The notes under the pieces were generated by a model, which saw only the letters and a list, made by a program, of their open reading frames with translations, ran no database searches and had not been told where the DNA came from. A stretch of DNA of 64,000 nt from Siphonodentalium dalli (lineage: Eukaryota; Mollusca; Scaphopoda; Gadilida; Siphonodentaliidae), in the NCBI GenBank assembly GCA_032622095.1, contig CP136064.1, positions 251,596,484 through 251,660,483 of the forward strand, in the 5' to 3' direction. Of this stretch, positions 32,655 to 44,265 are shown one piece after another (position 1 is the stretch's first letter; the number at the start of each line of letters is the position of its first letter). Both the position numbers and the translations under genes were made by a program.

Positions 32655-33000
32655 AAGAAACTATATATCAAACTCTATCGCGACGACAGCTCCCAATATG
32701 ACAACTCTCTAAATGTATATATTTAATTAGACATTTACTTTATATATTTTTTTCGTCTATGATTAATGACCATGTTTTACTATGATAATAATGTATATAC
32801 TTCAATGTATGTGTATTACTGTGGGAGAGGAGCAATGACTAAGTGCCATTACTTGTGCTCCGATCCCTTTTTTATATAATTATTTCAATAAAATATGTTT
32901 AATCTGATAAATCGGAACGATCAAATTCACAAGCCGATGAACAAAATGTGTAAATAAAGACATGTGAGGATAATATTTCCCCTTGCGAACGATGTATATT
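32655..33000. other. AT-rich spacer
   Basis: No gene is seen. An AT palindrome (tatatttatatataaatata, repeated) begins near 32995. Confidence 0.35.
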
Positions 33001-33059
33001 TATATATAAATATAGTATATTTATATATAAATATAGTGCACCGCGTTCTAGAATGTTGA

Positions 33060-33300
33060 AAGTATCCATATGTAAGAGAGTAATTTAGGACAAGCCTGGG
33101 AAAACTTAGTAGAAGAGATGTCTGTCTGTCTGTCTGTCCGGATTTTTCTCCCAGACTGCTGGTCCGATTTCAACCATATTTGGTGTGGTGATTCGGGGTA
33201 CCCTGGCGGAGGTTATAACGGTGTTCGTTTTTCAAAATCTTGATTTAAAAAATATAATTGAATAAAAGAAAAAAAGAAGCTCACTATGGGCCTATTTCAG
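33060..33300. repeat. Helitron/Helentron-like 5' segment (tentative)
   Basis: 'gtctgtctgtctgtccggat' followed by 'ctggtccgatttcaaccatatttggtgtggtgattcgggg' is partly repeated at about 36750-36810 ('ttagtgtggtgactcggggta'). This motif pair is common at starts of Helentron-like dispersed repeats; assignment is inference. Confidence 0.4.
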
Positions 33301-33499
33301 TACCTGATGTACGCTCTTTATATATGTGGTTTCACTGTGGCCTGCGCCATCCAACACAATACATAATATAGACGATTTAGAAAACAAATTCAATCACAAA
33401 ATTTACAAAATGGTTGCTTATTGCATCACTCCAATCCTGGGAAACGTACACGGCTATCATACTGCATCTATGATGTTGGTGGAGCATGCTAACCATTTC

Positions 33500-33730
33500 T
33501 ATTCTAAATTGATTCTCCCAGTCAGTCATTGGAATGGTAATTTATTCATTTGGAGGGATGTTCAGGTTAATAAAATGCAGACGACAGTCAGATGAAAAGA
33601 AAAGTGCTGAAGTGGTTTGCTATTCATTTGTGGAAATGCTCAGTTAATAAGTTCGACAAACGATTGTTGAACTTATTAGCTGAACATTTCCTAGTGAATT
33701 ACTCGCCAATGAGTATTTAATATATAAAGA
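33500..33730. repeat. degenerate copy of the 39838-40110 MITE
   Basis: Shares 'cattggaatggtaatttattcatttggagggat' with 39890-39925, and 'gttgaacttattagctgaacatttccta' with the 27440 repeat. Confidence 0.6.
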
Positions 33731-34183
33731 GTGTCATCTTTGATACAATAGAACCACGAGCAGTGTCTTAACATGAACATAATTAGATAGGACACACGAT
33801 GCCATTAATAAAAGGTTTTGTTGGCCAGATATCTACTTTGAAAAGAGGACGTTTTAACAATAACACGTTTTGACTTTTTTGTCAGACAAGCAAATGACGT
33901 ACATGGTGTTCCGCCTCAAGCATGCCAATAAAGAAATATAAATAAATAAATGAATAAAAGCATTATCATACACGACAAAACAAGCCCTGAACGTGCCTTA
34001 ATAAACATTTTAAGTCTCTATTTGTTAATGCAGAGATTCTAGAACGGGTGACGTGTAATAAACACACAACGACACGTGCGTTAATGTGTTGGTTGATACG
34101 GCACTTGTGTCGTCGCGGAAGGATAAAACTCGAGATTGCGCCTGTAATTCTATCCAAGCGCGCTAACACGCCTGTCGTATCGA

Positions 34184-35325
34184 TAAACCCATTAACACAC
34201 GTGTCGTATCAACTCATTAACACACGTGTCGTATCAACTCATTAACACACGTGTCGTATCAACTCATTAACACACGTGTCGTATCAACTCATTAACACAC
34301 GTGTCGTATCAACTCATTAACACACGTGTCGTATCGATAAACTCATTAACACACGTGTCGTATCAACTCATTAACACACGTGTCGTATCGATAAACCCAT
34401 TAACACACGTGTCGTATCAACCCATTAACACACGTGTCGTATCAACCCATTAACACACGTGTCGTATCAACCCATTAACACACGTGTCGTATCAACCCAT
34501 TAACACACGTGTCGTATCAACTCATTAACACACGTGTCGTATCAACTCATTAACACACGTGTCGTATCAACTCATTAACACACGTGTCGTATCAACTCAT
34601 TAACACACGTGTCGTATCAACTCATTAACACACGTGTCGTATCGATAAACCCATTAACACACGTGTCGTATCAACCCATTAACACACGTGTCGTATCAAC
34701 TCATTAACACACGTGTCGTATCAACTCATTAACACACGTGTCGTATCAACTCATTAACACACGTGTCGTATCAACTCATTAACACACGTGTCGTATCGAT
34801 AAACTCATTAACACACGTGTCGTATCAACTCATTAACACACGTGTCGTATCGATAAACCCATTAACACACGTGTCGTATCAACCCATTAACACACGTGTC
34901 GTATCAACCCATTAACACACGTGTCGTATCAACCCATTAACACACGTGTCGTATCAACTCATTAACACACGTGTCGTATCAACCCATTAACACACGTGTC
35001 GTATCAACTCATTAACACACGTGTCGTATCAACTCATTAACACACGTGTCATATCAACTCATTAACACACGTGTCGTATCAACTCATTAACACACGTGTC
35101 GTATCAACTCATTAACACACGTGTCGTATCAACTCATTAACACACGTGTCGTATCAACTCATTAACACACGTGTCGTATCAACTCATTAACACACGTGTC
35201 GTATCAACTCATTAACACACGTGTCGTATCAACTCATTAACACACGTGTCGTATCAACTCATTAACACACGTGTCGTATCAACTCATTAACACACGTGTC
35301 GTATCGATAAACTCATTAACACATT
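34184..35325. repeat. 25-bp satellite with ACACGTGT in every unit
   Basis: Unit: cacacgtgtcgtatcaactc + attaa (25 bp), about 45 copies, nearly identical. A 29-bp variant replaces 'tcaac' with 'tcgataaac'. The variants ctcat/cccat and the 29-bp form follow an ordered pattern that recurs about every 470 bp (a higher-order repeat). One unit has gtcatatc for gtcgtatc near 35050. Each unit contains the palindrome ACACGTGT (E-box core CACGTG). Confidence 0.97.
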
Positions 35326-35402
35326 CGTGTCATTCATGTATGTCATGCATAGCAAATCGTGAAAACCAAAATGCACGATGACTACCTTTGTAGTGCATAA
35401 CA

Positions 35403-35870
35403 CAGGTTGACGAGGTCAACCTGTGTAAAGCATAATGTATGTGTAACGAGTACTACCTGTGTAATGCATAATGTATATTTCACGAGGTCAACCTGTGTAA
35501 AGCATAATGTATGTGTAACGAGTACTACCTGTGTAATGCATAATGTATATTTCACGAGGACTACCTGTGTAATGCATAATGTATATTTCACGAGGACTAC
35601 CTGACACCTGTGTAAATGCATAATGTATGTGTAACGAGTACTACCTGTGTAATGCATAATGTATATTTCACGAGGACTACCTGTGTAATGCATAATGTAT
35701 ATTTCACGAGGACTACCTGACACCTGTGTAAATGCATAATGTGTATTTCACGAGGACTACCTGTGTAATGCGGATGAATATTTCACGAGGACTACCTGTG
35801 TAATGCAAATGTATATTTCACGAGGACTACCTGTGTAATGCATAATGTATATTTCATGCATATACTTGAC
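35403..35870. repeat. 36-bp tandem array
   Basis: About 12 units of gtaatgcataatgtatattt + cacgaggactacctgt. A second form, 'gtaaagcataatgtatgtgtaacgagtac', alternates with it early on. Being a multiple of three without stops, it reads as a periodic peptide on both strands; no gene is implied. Confidence 0.93.
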
Positions 35871-37670
35871 TAGTTTTGTGTCGTCCATATTTGTGTATAT
35901 ATATTATGTGATGTATTTATTTGCCACCTATGTTAAAGCAGATATATGTATGATATGTAATGCTTAAACTCTCGAGTGCGGAGGTTCATCATAAAACGGA
36001 AATGTATTTAAGTGCAAATCGTAACCACATGTACGATACATTGTATGATGGTAATACATGATAGACCATAACTTATCGACCCAATAACGACATTGCAGCA
36101 ATATAGTGAGAGACAAAAGGAGGATTGATATTCTCAACATATTCGTCACGGATTAAATTTTAAATAGTAAAATGATGCCATTACCCGCTTGTGATTCTAT
36201 TACGAGGATAATAAGGCACTAAGTACTCACACAGAATATATAATGCGGTGTTATAATCTGGAGCGCATGAGCCTCGAAATGATGCCAATAAAATGGATTG
36301 CATCCCCACTGGAAAACGCCGGAAATTAAGAGAGCGCGCTCAGCTCCATTGAGCCCAAGGTTACTGGGTAATGAATCCCGATGGTTCGTTGAGCATACAT
36401 CAAATTTATGTATGCCTCTCCCCTCCTGATAAAATTAACAAACTACAATAACTGTTCACACTTTGACCCCAGCGGCGAGCAAAATGGTCGACTCTAAGAA
36501 GTTATTGCGGTCTGACGATTATATTTTATTTTATATTAATTGCCCAAAAAAAAAACACTTAAGGTGAACCATGGACGTATATTGTAAATATAGATCGATG
36601 GGTGAACATATAAAAAACAAGATCCTTTTTGCTGGTTTGTATTTTTTGACTCCGAAAACATTAAATGCAAGTCCTTGATGTGGGACAGACCTTGTTAAAT
36701 TTTGAACTTTAATTTTACCTGTGGATGTTAGAGGCCACAATGCATGCTTTCAACCAAATTTCAACCAAATTTAGTGTGGTGACTCGGGGTACATTGGCGG
36801 AGGTTATAAAACCTTAGGTTAGTTTTTCAAAAATGTTTTTTCAACTTGTTTTAAATTAAATAAATATATATCTTTATTTCAGACAATTGTGTCCATATTA
36901 TGTGTGTTTACATAAGTTATTAAGGTATATACAACATGTCAATTGTATAGTGTTACCATGGCATATTGCTGCAACATTTACAACAGTGGACTTATGTATA
37001 CAATAATTCGTTCCAATATATTATCAGTTCAGAAGTGTATAATATATCTGACCTCATTATTGCAGATAAAACACAGTTATTCGACTTGCTCACCCTTTCA
37101 CGAAAACCATACACAAACTTTCGTCTCAACATTGGCATAGACAACACTCTATCATTCACGAACATACCACTAGCACTGCATCTTCTGTCATAAGATAAAT
37201 AAAGTAGGTCCAATATGGAACTGTTTGCACGACGATATACTGAAGTAGCATATCTATATATAAAAGAGTAGGATCTGTCTGTCATGTGCACGAAGTGGAT
37301 ACAGGGACCGCAAGACCTCAGATGATCAATAATACAGCCAGTGAAACAATAAGCTATTTGTTCATCAAATTGAGTGCCGTCTCTTGCATTAATATTTGTT
37401 GATGTTAAATTTTCTTATGAATGCGTAATCCTTGTTGTGGTATGTCAATTAAAGGTTTATGTTTTCAAGGTCTGGCACCTTTAAGTAGTGATAATTTAAA
37501 TCATGCCATATGATTTCCTCTTGCAAATATGATCGTATTGGACCTAAATATTCACATAGGTTCATATTTGTTTTCACTTATTTTATTCTGAAATAAGCCC
37601 ATAGTCCGTTGAATGGCGCTGGTCGCAGTGAAAACAGATTATAAAGAGCGTGAATCTGGTAAGTCGTGTC
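35871..37670. other. non-coding, repeat fragments
   Basis: A fragment at 36750-36810 matches the 33150 repeat. A part near 37600-37640 (cgctggtcgcagtgaaaac) is the inverse of sequence near 33330. No gene is recognised. Confidence 0.35.
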
Positions 37671-37679
37671 GATGATAAC

Positions 37680-38215
37680 AGGTTAAATAATGCCAAAATG
37701 AGATTATTTCGTACATAAATAGTCCGATATTGGACTGTTTTAAAAGCCGTTTATGGGCCCATATATATAGAGCGTATATTGAGGTTAAATAATGCCAAAA
37801 TGAGATTATTTCGTACGTAAATAGTCCGATATTGGACCGTTTTAAAAGCCGTTTATGGGCCCACATATATAGCGTATATTGAGGTTAAATAATGCCAAAA
37901 TGAGATTATTTCGTACGTAAATAGTCCGATATTGGACTGTTTTAAAAGCCGTTTATGGGCCCATATATATAGAGCGTATATTGAGGTTAAATAATGCCAA
38001 TATGAGCTTGTTTCGTACGTAAATAGTCCGATATTGGACCGTTTTAAAAGCCGTTTATGGGCCCACATATATAGCGTATATTGAGGTTAAATAATGCCAA
38101 TATGAGCTTGTTTCGTACGTAAATAGTCCGATATTGGACCGTTTTAAAAGCCGTTTATGGGCCCACATATATAGAGCGTATATTGAGGTTAAATAATGCC
38201 AACGTGAGCTTGTTT
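37680..38215. repeat. about 101-bp tandem array, five and a part units
   Basis: Units begin 'ggttaaataatgccaa.atg' at 37680, about 37782, 37882, 37984, 38084 and 38186. Each has 'gtccgatattgga' and 'aaaagccgtttatgggccca'. Two unit types (aaaatgagattattt and atatgagcttgttt) are present. It ends directly beside the T2 element. Confidence 0.95.
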
Positions 38216-38248
38216 CGCTCATTAAAATAAGCTGCATGTGAATATATA

Positions 38249-38707
38249 TGTGACCCGCCATATCAAATCCAGTCGTAAGTCGGGATTTTTTTTACCCTGT
38301 GCCAATGCATTCTCTTATATATGCGAGTCGACCATAGGTCGCCTCGCATATATAAGAGAATGCATTGGCCTAACAATTTTTTACAATTTTAATAATATTT
38401 TGTTGTAATCTTTAACAATTTTATAATTTCACCCATACAGAGCCCCAGACAAACATGAGCAGACGACACTCTTCTATATGCTTCTATATATGTGTGGGCC
38501 TCCCTGCAGGGTAATGCATGCTTTTTATTTTATTTCCTAAAAATTGTAAGAAACATTTATTTAAAAATAATGATAAAAAATTGTTAGGCCAATGCATTCT
38601 CTTATATATGGGAGGCGACCTATGGTCGACTCGCATATATAAGTGAATGCATTGGCACAGGGCAAAAAAATCCCGACTTACGACTGGATTCGATATGGCG
38701 GGTCACA
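38249..38707. mobile_element. TA-bounded MITE T2 with double-hairpin cassette
   Basis: Same TGTGACCCGCC...GGCGGGTCACA ends and TA flanks as T1. Hairpins at 38301-38369 and 38588-38656. Confidence 0.88.
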
Positions 38708-38908
38708 TATTACACCATTTAAAAAGGTGGGAACTTTTTGATGTTCTGACAGGGAAGTATATAATTATAAGGTTGAATTCAGGATTTGTTTGAAATGGTA
38801 ACCGAGAGATCAGAACATGCTGCTTTAACATTAGTGGCGGAAAGGCTTGGCCCATGCAGTTCAGACTGTGCAATAGCAATACCTTATTTAGAAACTGAGT
38901 ATTGATTT

Positions 38909-39372
38909 AAAGGTACTCAATCCGATTCGATGGTCCCCATCAGATTCCAACAATAACCTTTTTTTAAATGCTGCTTCAGTTATCAGAATCGATTAATTGC
39001 CCAAAAATAATGCTAACCGCAGTCAACTATGGTATCAAATTGCACAAAACCTGTTATTTATCAACATTTTGTTCAACGAAATTTTGCCGGTTTGTCAAAT
39101 ATCTGACACAAAAAGCCCCTTGATTTCAGAGTTACCCATCTTCATCCGCAATTTGGCACGAGACCGTCTTATCGTCGACCTTTTACTGGGTCACTAAAAA
39201 ATTATATAAATATCGATGGTGAAAAATAATAGATTTCAAAAATCGATATCTGATCTCTCTGAAAAAAAAAACTTTGATGGGTGGGTTTCTCGACTCGAAT
39301 CAAATATTTTTGACCCCCGAAGCCAATGAAATAGTAATTTGCGAGCGTTAATTCGGATTATGCATCTTTAAG
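38909..39372. mobile_element. TTAA-type MITE, 'cttcgggggt' family
   Basis: TTAAAGGTACTCAATCCGAT to ATTCGGATTATGCATCTTTAA. Largely the reverse complement of 2448-2905, including 'ggtttgtcaaatatctgaca'. Confidence 0.75.
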
Positions 39373-39837
39373 AATTGATGTTGATTTGCTTTCGTTGAAG
39401 TATACATGTGCAAAATTTATGTAGCCTGACATTTTGTGTGGGACTCCATGGAACGCAACACAATCAACATAAATTCTTTACATTTACCCTCAAGTAGTAC
39501 ACATGTATTAAAAGCAAATTCATCGCCTTCATTCACTATGCAAATAAGTTGGGGGCCTGCGCACAATGTCACATGGCGTGATTTCAACCAATCAACGTCC
39601 TGCAATTAAGTTTCACGGCCGTAGTGCATGTATGAGTGTAAATATATATATAAACAAAATTATGCACATATCCTTTATAAGTAGCTTATTTTTTGATGGG
39701 TGTGAGTCGTGTGTTTAGTTAATAGTGGTGCATTATGATAACTAGAGTATGATGTGGCTGTTACACATGATTATACGTCTTACAATACAAGGACTGGTGT
39801 CTCCTACATAAAGCTTCTACGTGTGTATTTAACTATT

Positions 39838-40110
39838 ATTAACCCTTTCTATACTAAATGGATTCTCTCGGGCATTCAGCTAAAAAGTATTCATTGGAAT
39901 GGTATATTATTCATTTGGAGGGATCTTCAGGATAAATTATCAGACGACAATCAGACGAACATATAATAAAAGGTGCTGAATTATTCTGCTGAATTATTCA
40001 TATTCATTGGAGGGAAATGTTCACATAATGTTCACATAATAAGTTCAACAAACAACCTGAAAATTTCCTAAGGGAACTACTCATCAATAAGTATTTAGTA
40101 TAAAAGGGTT
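39838..40110. mobile_element. TTAACCC-type MITE without hairpin cassette
   Basis: Ends TTAACCCTTTCTATACTAAA and TTTAGTATAAAAGGGTTA. Related sequence lies at 33500-33730, 27440-27610 and, inverted, 54801-55018. Confidence 0.65.
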
Positions 40111-40504
40111 AGTGTTTCAGTATTCTGACTCAAATGTATCATTGTCACCACTCTCAATTTACGTCGCTTTTGTATATAAATTAAAAACAGGTTGTTCTTA
40201 TATTTTGGCTATTGTGCATGTATTTTTTGCAGCAGATGCAATTTTGTTAAAATACACTTTAGTATACGTGTATGGTATCTGCATAATAGTCTACACAATT
40301 AAAATAATTGAAACGTCGTGGAACAAACCCCTGCTACATTGTATGTTCGAATACATTATAGAGTAGGCAGTCTCCCCACCAAAAGATATATGGAAAACCC
40401 CAGTGAAATCTAACATATATCTTAAACAAGAACAGGCTTGGAGAAATAGAATGGAACAAGACATGACACTCATCTAATTTTGAAACTGCTATACAATCTT
40501 CAAA

Positions 40505-40780
40505 ATGTCACCACTTTGCAATTTATGTCGGACCGCCCCTATTTTGAAACATGAATGTATAATGGTGGATAAGCTACTTGCCCAATCTATGAACCCGGAG
40601 TTGGGACAGTGCCACCTATATACATGTAACTCAGCGTATTACAATGTCGTCGAATATGTCATTATGCACTGTTCTAATAACACCTTGATCATAATAAGAA
40701 ATGATATATGGTATTCCATCGTTAATAACTTCAGCATTGCCTGCTATTTGGCTATCGATGAGATGTCCAGCCAAGACAGT
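40505..40780 (+). pseudogene. LINE reverse transcriptase C-terminal fragment
   Basis: The plus strand reads CHLYTCNSAYYNVVEYVIMH CSNNTLIIIRNDIWYSIVNN FSIACYLAIDEM (split here in blocks). This parallels the C-terminus of the ORF at 59875-62559 (CKHCLATYPCVVQHILLDCP, IRNDMWYHVI, IECFLYLDQL). Only this zinc-binding tail is left, and it abuts the TTAAAG element at 40780. It is a decayed relative, not a recent copy, since identity is low. Confidence 0.65.
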
Positions 40781-41283
40781 TAAAGACACGGTTGGCCTTG
40801 GCGATGGGTATCCTGTGAAAATATTTCCACCCGTCAAAAACCGCCACAAACAGAAAGAACATCAAAATGTAGACAGACTTTGTCCGGATACAAACAAGAA
40901 ATATCGCATAAACAGTATGTTATTGTCATATTTTTTTACCATTGTTATGTAAACAAAAGCATAGAAAGTTACTTTTCTGGTGTTTGTTTATATTATGATG
41001 GTAAACATAAAGAGCGTTCTTTGTAGGTGAATTCCTGATATGGCACTAATAAAGAGCGCTTATGCTATTTGTGTGTGATTAGCCAGTAGCATTGTGCTGT
41101 CTTCTGTAACACAATCAGGCTCTTGCTTAGGTAAAATATAGTAGGTCTTTATGATAACATGCTGTTTACGCGATAGTCATGGTATATATGAACGAAACTG
41201 TATGCATTTTAATGTTTTTCTGTTTACGGTGATTGGAACAAATATGAATATTTCCGACAACTAAGGCCTCACGTGCCTTTAAT
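40780..41283. mobile_element. TTAAAG-type MITE, cacgg family, copy 3 (inverted)
   Basis: TTAAAGACACGGTTGGCCTT to CTCACGTGCCTTTAA. Shares 'ttatgtaaacaaaag' and 'aaagagcg' blocks with 18163-18760. Its internal order is the reverse. Confidence 0.65.
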
Positions 41284-41404
41284 GGTATTTCTGGCAAGTG
41301 TGCCACAGAAGACGGTCGTCATACTGATTCCCTGAATGATTTCATAGCCTTTTTTGTCAAAAGGACTTGCCTGTTATGGAAACAAAATACACGACAACCT
41401 TACT

Positions 41405-41530
41405 TTAAAGCGATGTGACACCGGTAGGGTGATCAAATATAGAATAGAGAAAAATCTTGCTCAAAGTAGTTATTTTTACAAATATGTATCCAAGTTGACA
41501 ACACACACCGTCATTCTTTAAATACAATGA
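41405..41530. repeat. partial copy of the 1893/19927 repeat
   Basis: 'tttaaagcgatgtgacaccggtagggtgatcaaata' and 'tccaagttgacaacacacaccgtcattctt' match 19927-20035. Confidence 0.7.
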
Positions 41531-41669
41531 CCACACCGCGTAAACAAATGGCCTGATCTGCACCTAAAACTCTAATCTGCGTGAATGAACTCCTGCTCTG
41601 CGTGCTAAACATATATTTTTGTTGTTGATGACGTCACTTTTCAAGTGCCACACCAGTAAGTATTTGTTT

Positions 41670-42165
41670 TTAGTCTCTTAGTTTGTGCGCATTAGTTAGA
41701 GTGATAGTAACGTATTCTTTGTGCAATAGCGTGTGATTGTGCGACATTTCGAATTGTGTGAAATGTATAACACAAAATGACAACAAACCTGTATTTTCAT
41801 CATTTTTACAGCTATTATAATCTATTCCAAACGAAAATACCTCTTTTTGAATATTTTTTACACGTTCTGTGTCAATATCAGTAAAAGTAAAATAGAATTT
41901 CATCACTTTCGGCGATGTTTTTTCCTTTTTTGAAATTTTTCCAACCTTAGGATGGAGTGTGCGGTTGAAAATTTGGAAAACTTGAGGCACCAGTTGTAAA
42001 GTTCCAAACCAATGTGTGGGATCGATGCATTTGAAATTCTGCGAATCTGTGAGTTTCGACTAGTTCAATGGGCCACGTCCCTGTTTTTGATGGTTCGAAA
42101 ATGTGTGGGAAACCGCCGTGAGAGCTTCTTTCCCAAACTACAATCTCCTCTAGCCATCTTATCAA
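41670..42165 (-). other. unrecognised minus-strand open stretches
   Basis: Two overlapping open stretches (41670-41990, 106 codons; 41947-42165, 72 codons). The first includes MKFYFTFTDIDTERVKNIQK and CKNDENTGLLSFCV. Neither has a recognised motif or a consistent splice model. They may be chance or an old repeat. Confidence 0.2.
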
Positions 42166-42609
42166 TGCTCGCTTTTTATGGATCCGACTGTGCCAAGCAC
42201 TATGTTAGTGTCGTTAGGAGTAGCTGCCATTGTGTAGGGCGTACATCTCAATATCAAATCCCACCAGATTATTACCAGGCCGCCACAATTCCTGGAGCCG
42301 GGGTAGAATTCCATGTTTATTTATACACAACAAACAGTCATCTGTTAAAGTGACACAATGCATTCAGGGTGGGTAAATGTGCATATGTAAAAGCACCACC
42401 ACAAAGAAGAACATGGAGAAATAGATTAAATTGTTTTGTTATATTTATTATTGATAGTTCTCCAATAACGAAATTTCCCCATGCTGAACCATTGTTATGT
42501 AAACAAAAGTGAATTGTCAACAGACATCGTGTAGTAGATGAACGTTCAAATTTTTGTCTTAATATGACTTTCACAATATTTTTCAATGCTTTTGATACTT
42601 TTTCCAATG

Positions 42610-43103
42610 TTTAAAGGCCCACTTAATTTTCGAACCCCCAATTCTCATTATGTAAAATATATGCCATATTATGTACCATTTGAAAGAGCAAGCTCCAAAA
42701 CATTGTATTATCAACTTATTCGATGTAATAAACTGGAAACATGTTGTTTTTATTGAGAAACTGGTGTCTGTTCTGTGGTCATGTTTATGCACAAAGTCAA
42801 TTATTTTCAATGCAAGGAGAATAACACTATAATTATATTTAGATATAGTGTTATTCCCCTTCCATTGAAAATACATCTTTAGTTTGAATTCTGTTGCATT
42901 CTGGGAGCCAAAGGGGGAAATTATTGTATTATTTCAGCTATTTTCTATTACTCTATGGGCACCTTAGGAGACACAGACATTCCAAATGCTGATGAATTAT
43001 AGTATTTGAATCATATTTTATGGCATAGAATAATGTTATTAAAACCGTATATCAAGGCACTATAAAAAATAATCGGTGACTCGAAAATTAAGTGGGCCTT
43101 TAA
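42610..43103. mobile_element. TTAA-type MITE, 'gcccacttaa' family
   Basis: TTTAAAGGCCCACTTAATTT to AAATTAAGTGGGCCTTTAA, inverse ends of about 25 nt with TTAA. Internal inverted segment 'gagaataacactataattat..atagtgttattcccct' near 42817-42858. Confidence 0.75.
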
Positions 43104-43361
43104 TGTCAATTTTTGTTTGATTAAACGTTTTGTATCTTATTGAACTTATGTGACTGTTAGTAATTCCACTGTAATAGTAATGTTTACATAACAATGGTTT
43201 TAACTTTGCATAATCTCATTACGTATAAGTATATGTGTAGCCGCACAAGCCTGTTCGGACAGTTGCAAGAAACAAGTAGGACACGATACACCTTAATAAC
43301 TCTTCGGTGATGAGTTCACTAGAATGGCCGGAAGCCCGTGATATTAAAATATAAACAAGTC

Positions 43362-43750
43362 TTAACCCTTTACCCAACAAACCGGCCAATAACGGCCAAA
43401 TAAAGCTGCAACAGCCTAAATTATCTTGGGTCTGTCTCAATAAAACCATACAAATATGGATATCATTGGAACCGGCTCATTGACCACATTGTGATGGTTA
43501 CAGTTATGCCCTGTGCTAACGCATTCTCTTATATATGCGAGTCGACCATAGGTCGCCTCGCATATATAAGATAATGCATTGGCCTAAAAAAAATCTTTTT
43601 TTTTAACACTTTTTACCATTTTTTCTTACATTCTTTAACAATTTTATAATTTTTAATGTGTTAAGCCAATGCATTCTCTTATATATGCGAGGCGACGCAT
43701 ATATAAGAGAATGCATTGGCACAGGGCCGTTCTGTTGGGTAAATGGTTAA
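43362..43750. mobile_element. TTAA-bounded MITE P2 with hairpin cassette
   Basis: Nearly identical to P1 (24458-24857). Left hairpin 43514-43582 has base changes (GCTAACGC). Right hairpin 43665-43720 has lost most of its loop (ggcgac only). Confidence 0.88.
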
Positions 43751-43874
43751 AGGGAGAGAATCAAGGCATTTAAAGTGGGTTCATAAGAAATAACATAAAT
43801 TTTATGAAAGTCTATAAAACAACTATCAACAACTATCTTGAAAACATATATTGACTTTGTTCTTATTTTCTTTA

Positions 43875-44265
43875 TTAACCCTTTACCCAACAGAAGGGCC
43901 CTGTGCCAATGTATTCTCTTATATATGCGAGTCGACCATAGGTCGCCTCGCATATATAAGAAAATGCATTGGCTTAACACATTACAAATTATAAAATTGT
44001 TAAAGAATGTAAGAAAAAATGGTAAAAAGTGTTATTTTTTTTTATTTTTTTAGGCCAATGCGTTCTCTTATATATGCGAGGCGACCTATGGTCGACTCGC
44101 ATATATAAGAGAATGCATTGGCACAGGGAATAACTGTAACTATCACAATGTGGTCAAGGAGCCGGTTCCAATGATATCCATATTTGTATGGTTCTATTGA
44201 GACAGACCGAAGATATTTTAGGCTGTTGAAGCTTTATTTGGCCGTTTTGTTGGGTAAAGGGTTAA
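43875..44265. mobile_element. TTAA-bounded MITE P3, inverted, with hairpin cassette
   Basis: TTAACCCTTTACCCAACA to TGTTGGGTAAAGGGTTAA. Internal sequence is the inverse of P1. Hairpins at 43905-43973 and 44054-44122. It lies head to head with P2, 124 bp apart. Confidence 0.88.

Noticed and set aside
34184-35325. CRISPR-like array
   Set aside because: Units are contiguous with no variable spacers, and the context is eukaryotic; it is a satellite.
37639-38261. Minus-strand periodic peptide (WAHKRLLKRSNIGLF)
   Set aside because: Product of the about 101-bp tandem array; frames break at each unit type change.
41670-41990. Replication-protein-like reading of the FYFTFTDID stretch
   Set aside because: Only a vague resemblance to one motif; no further motifs follow in order.
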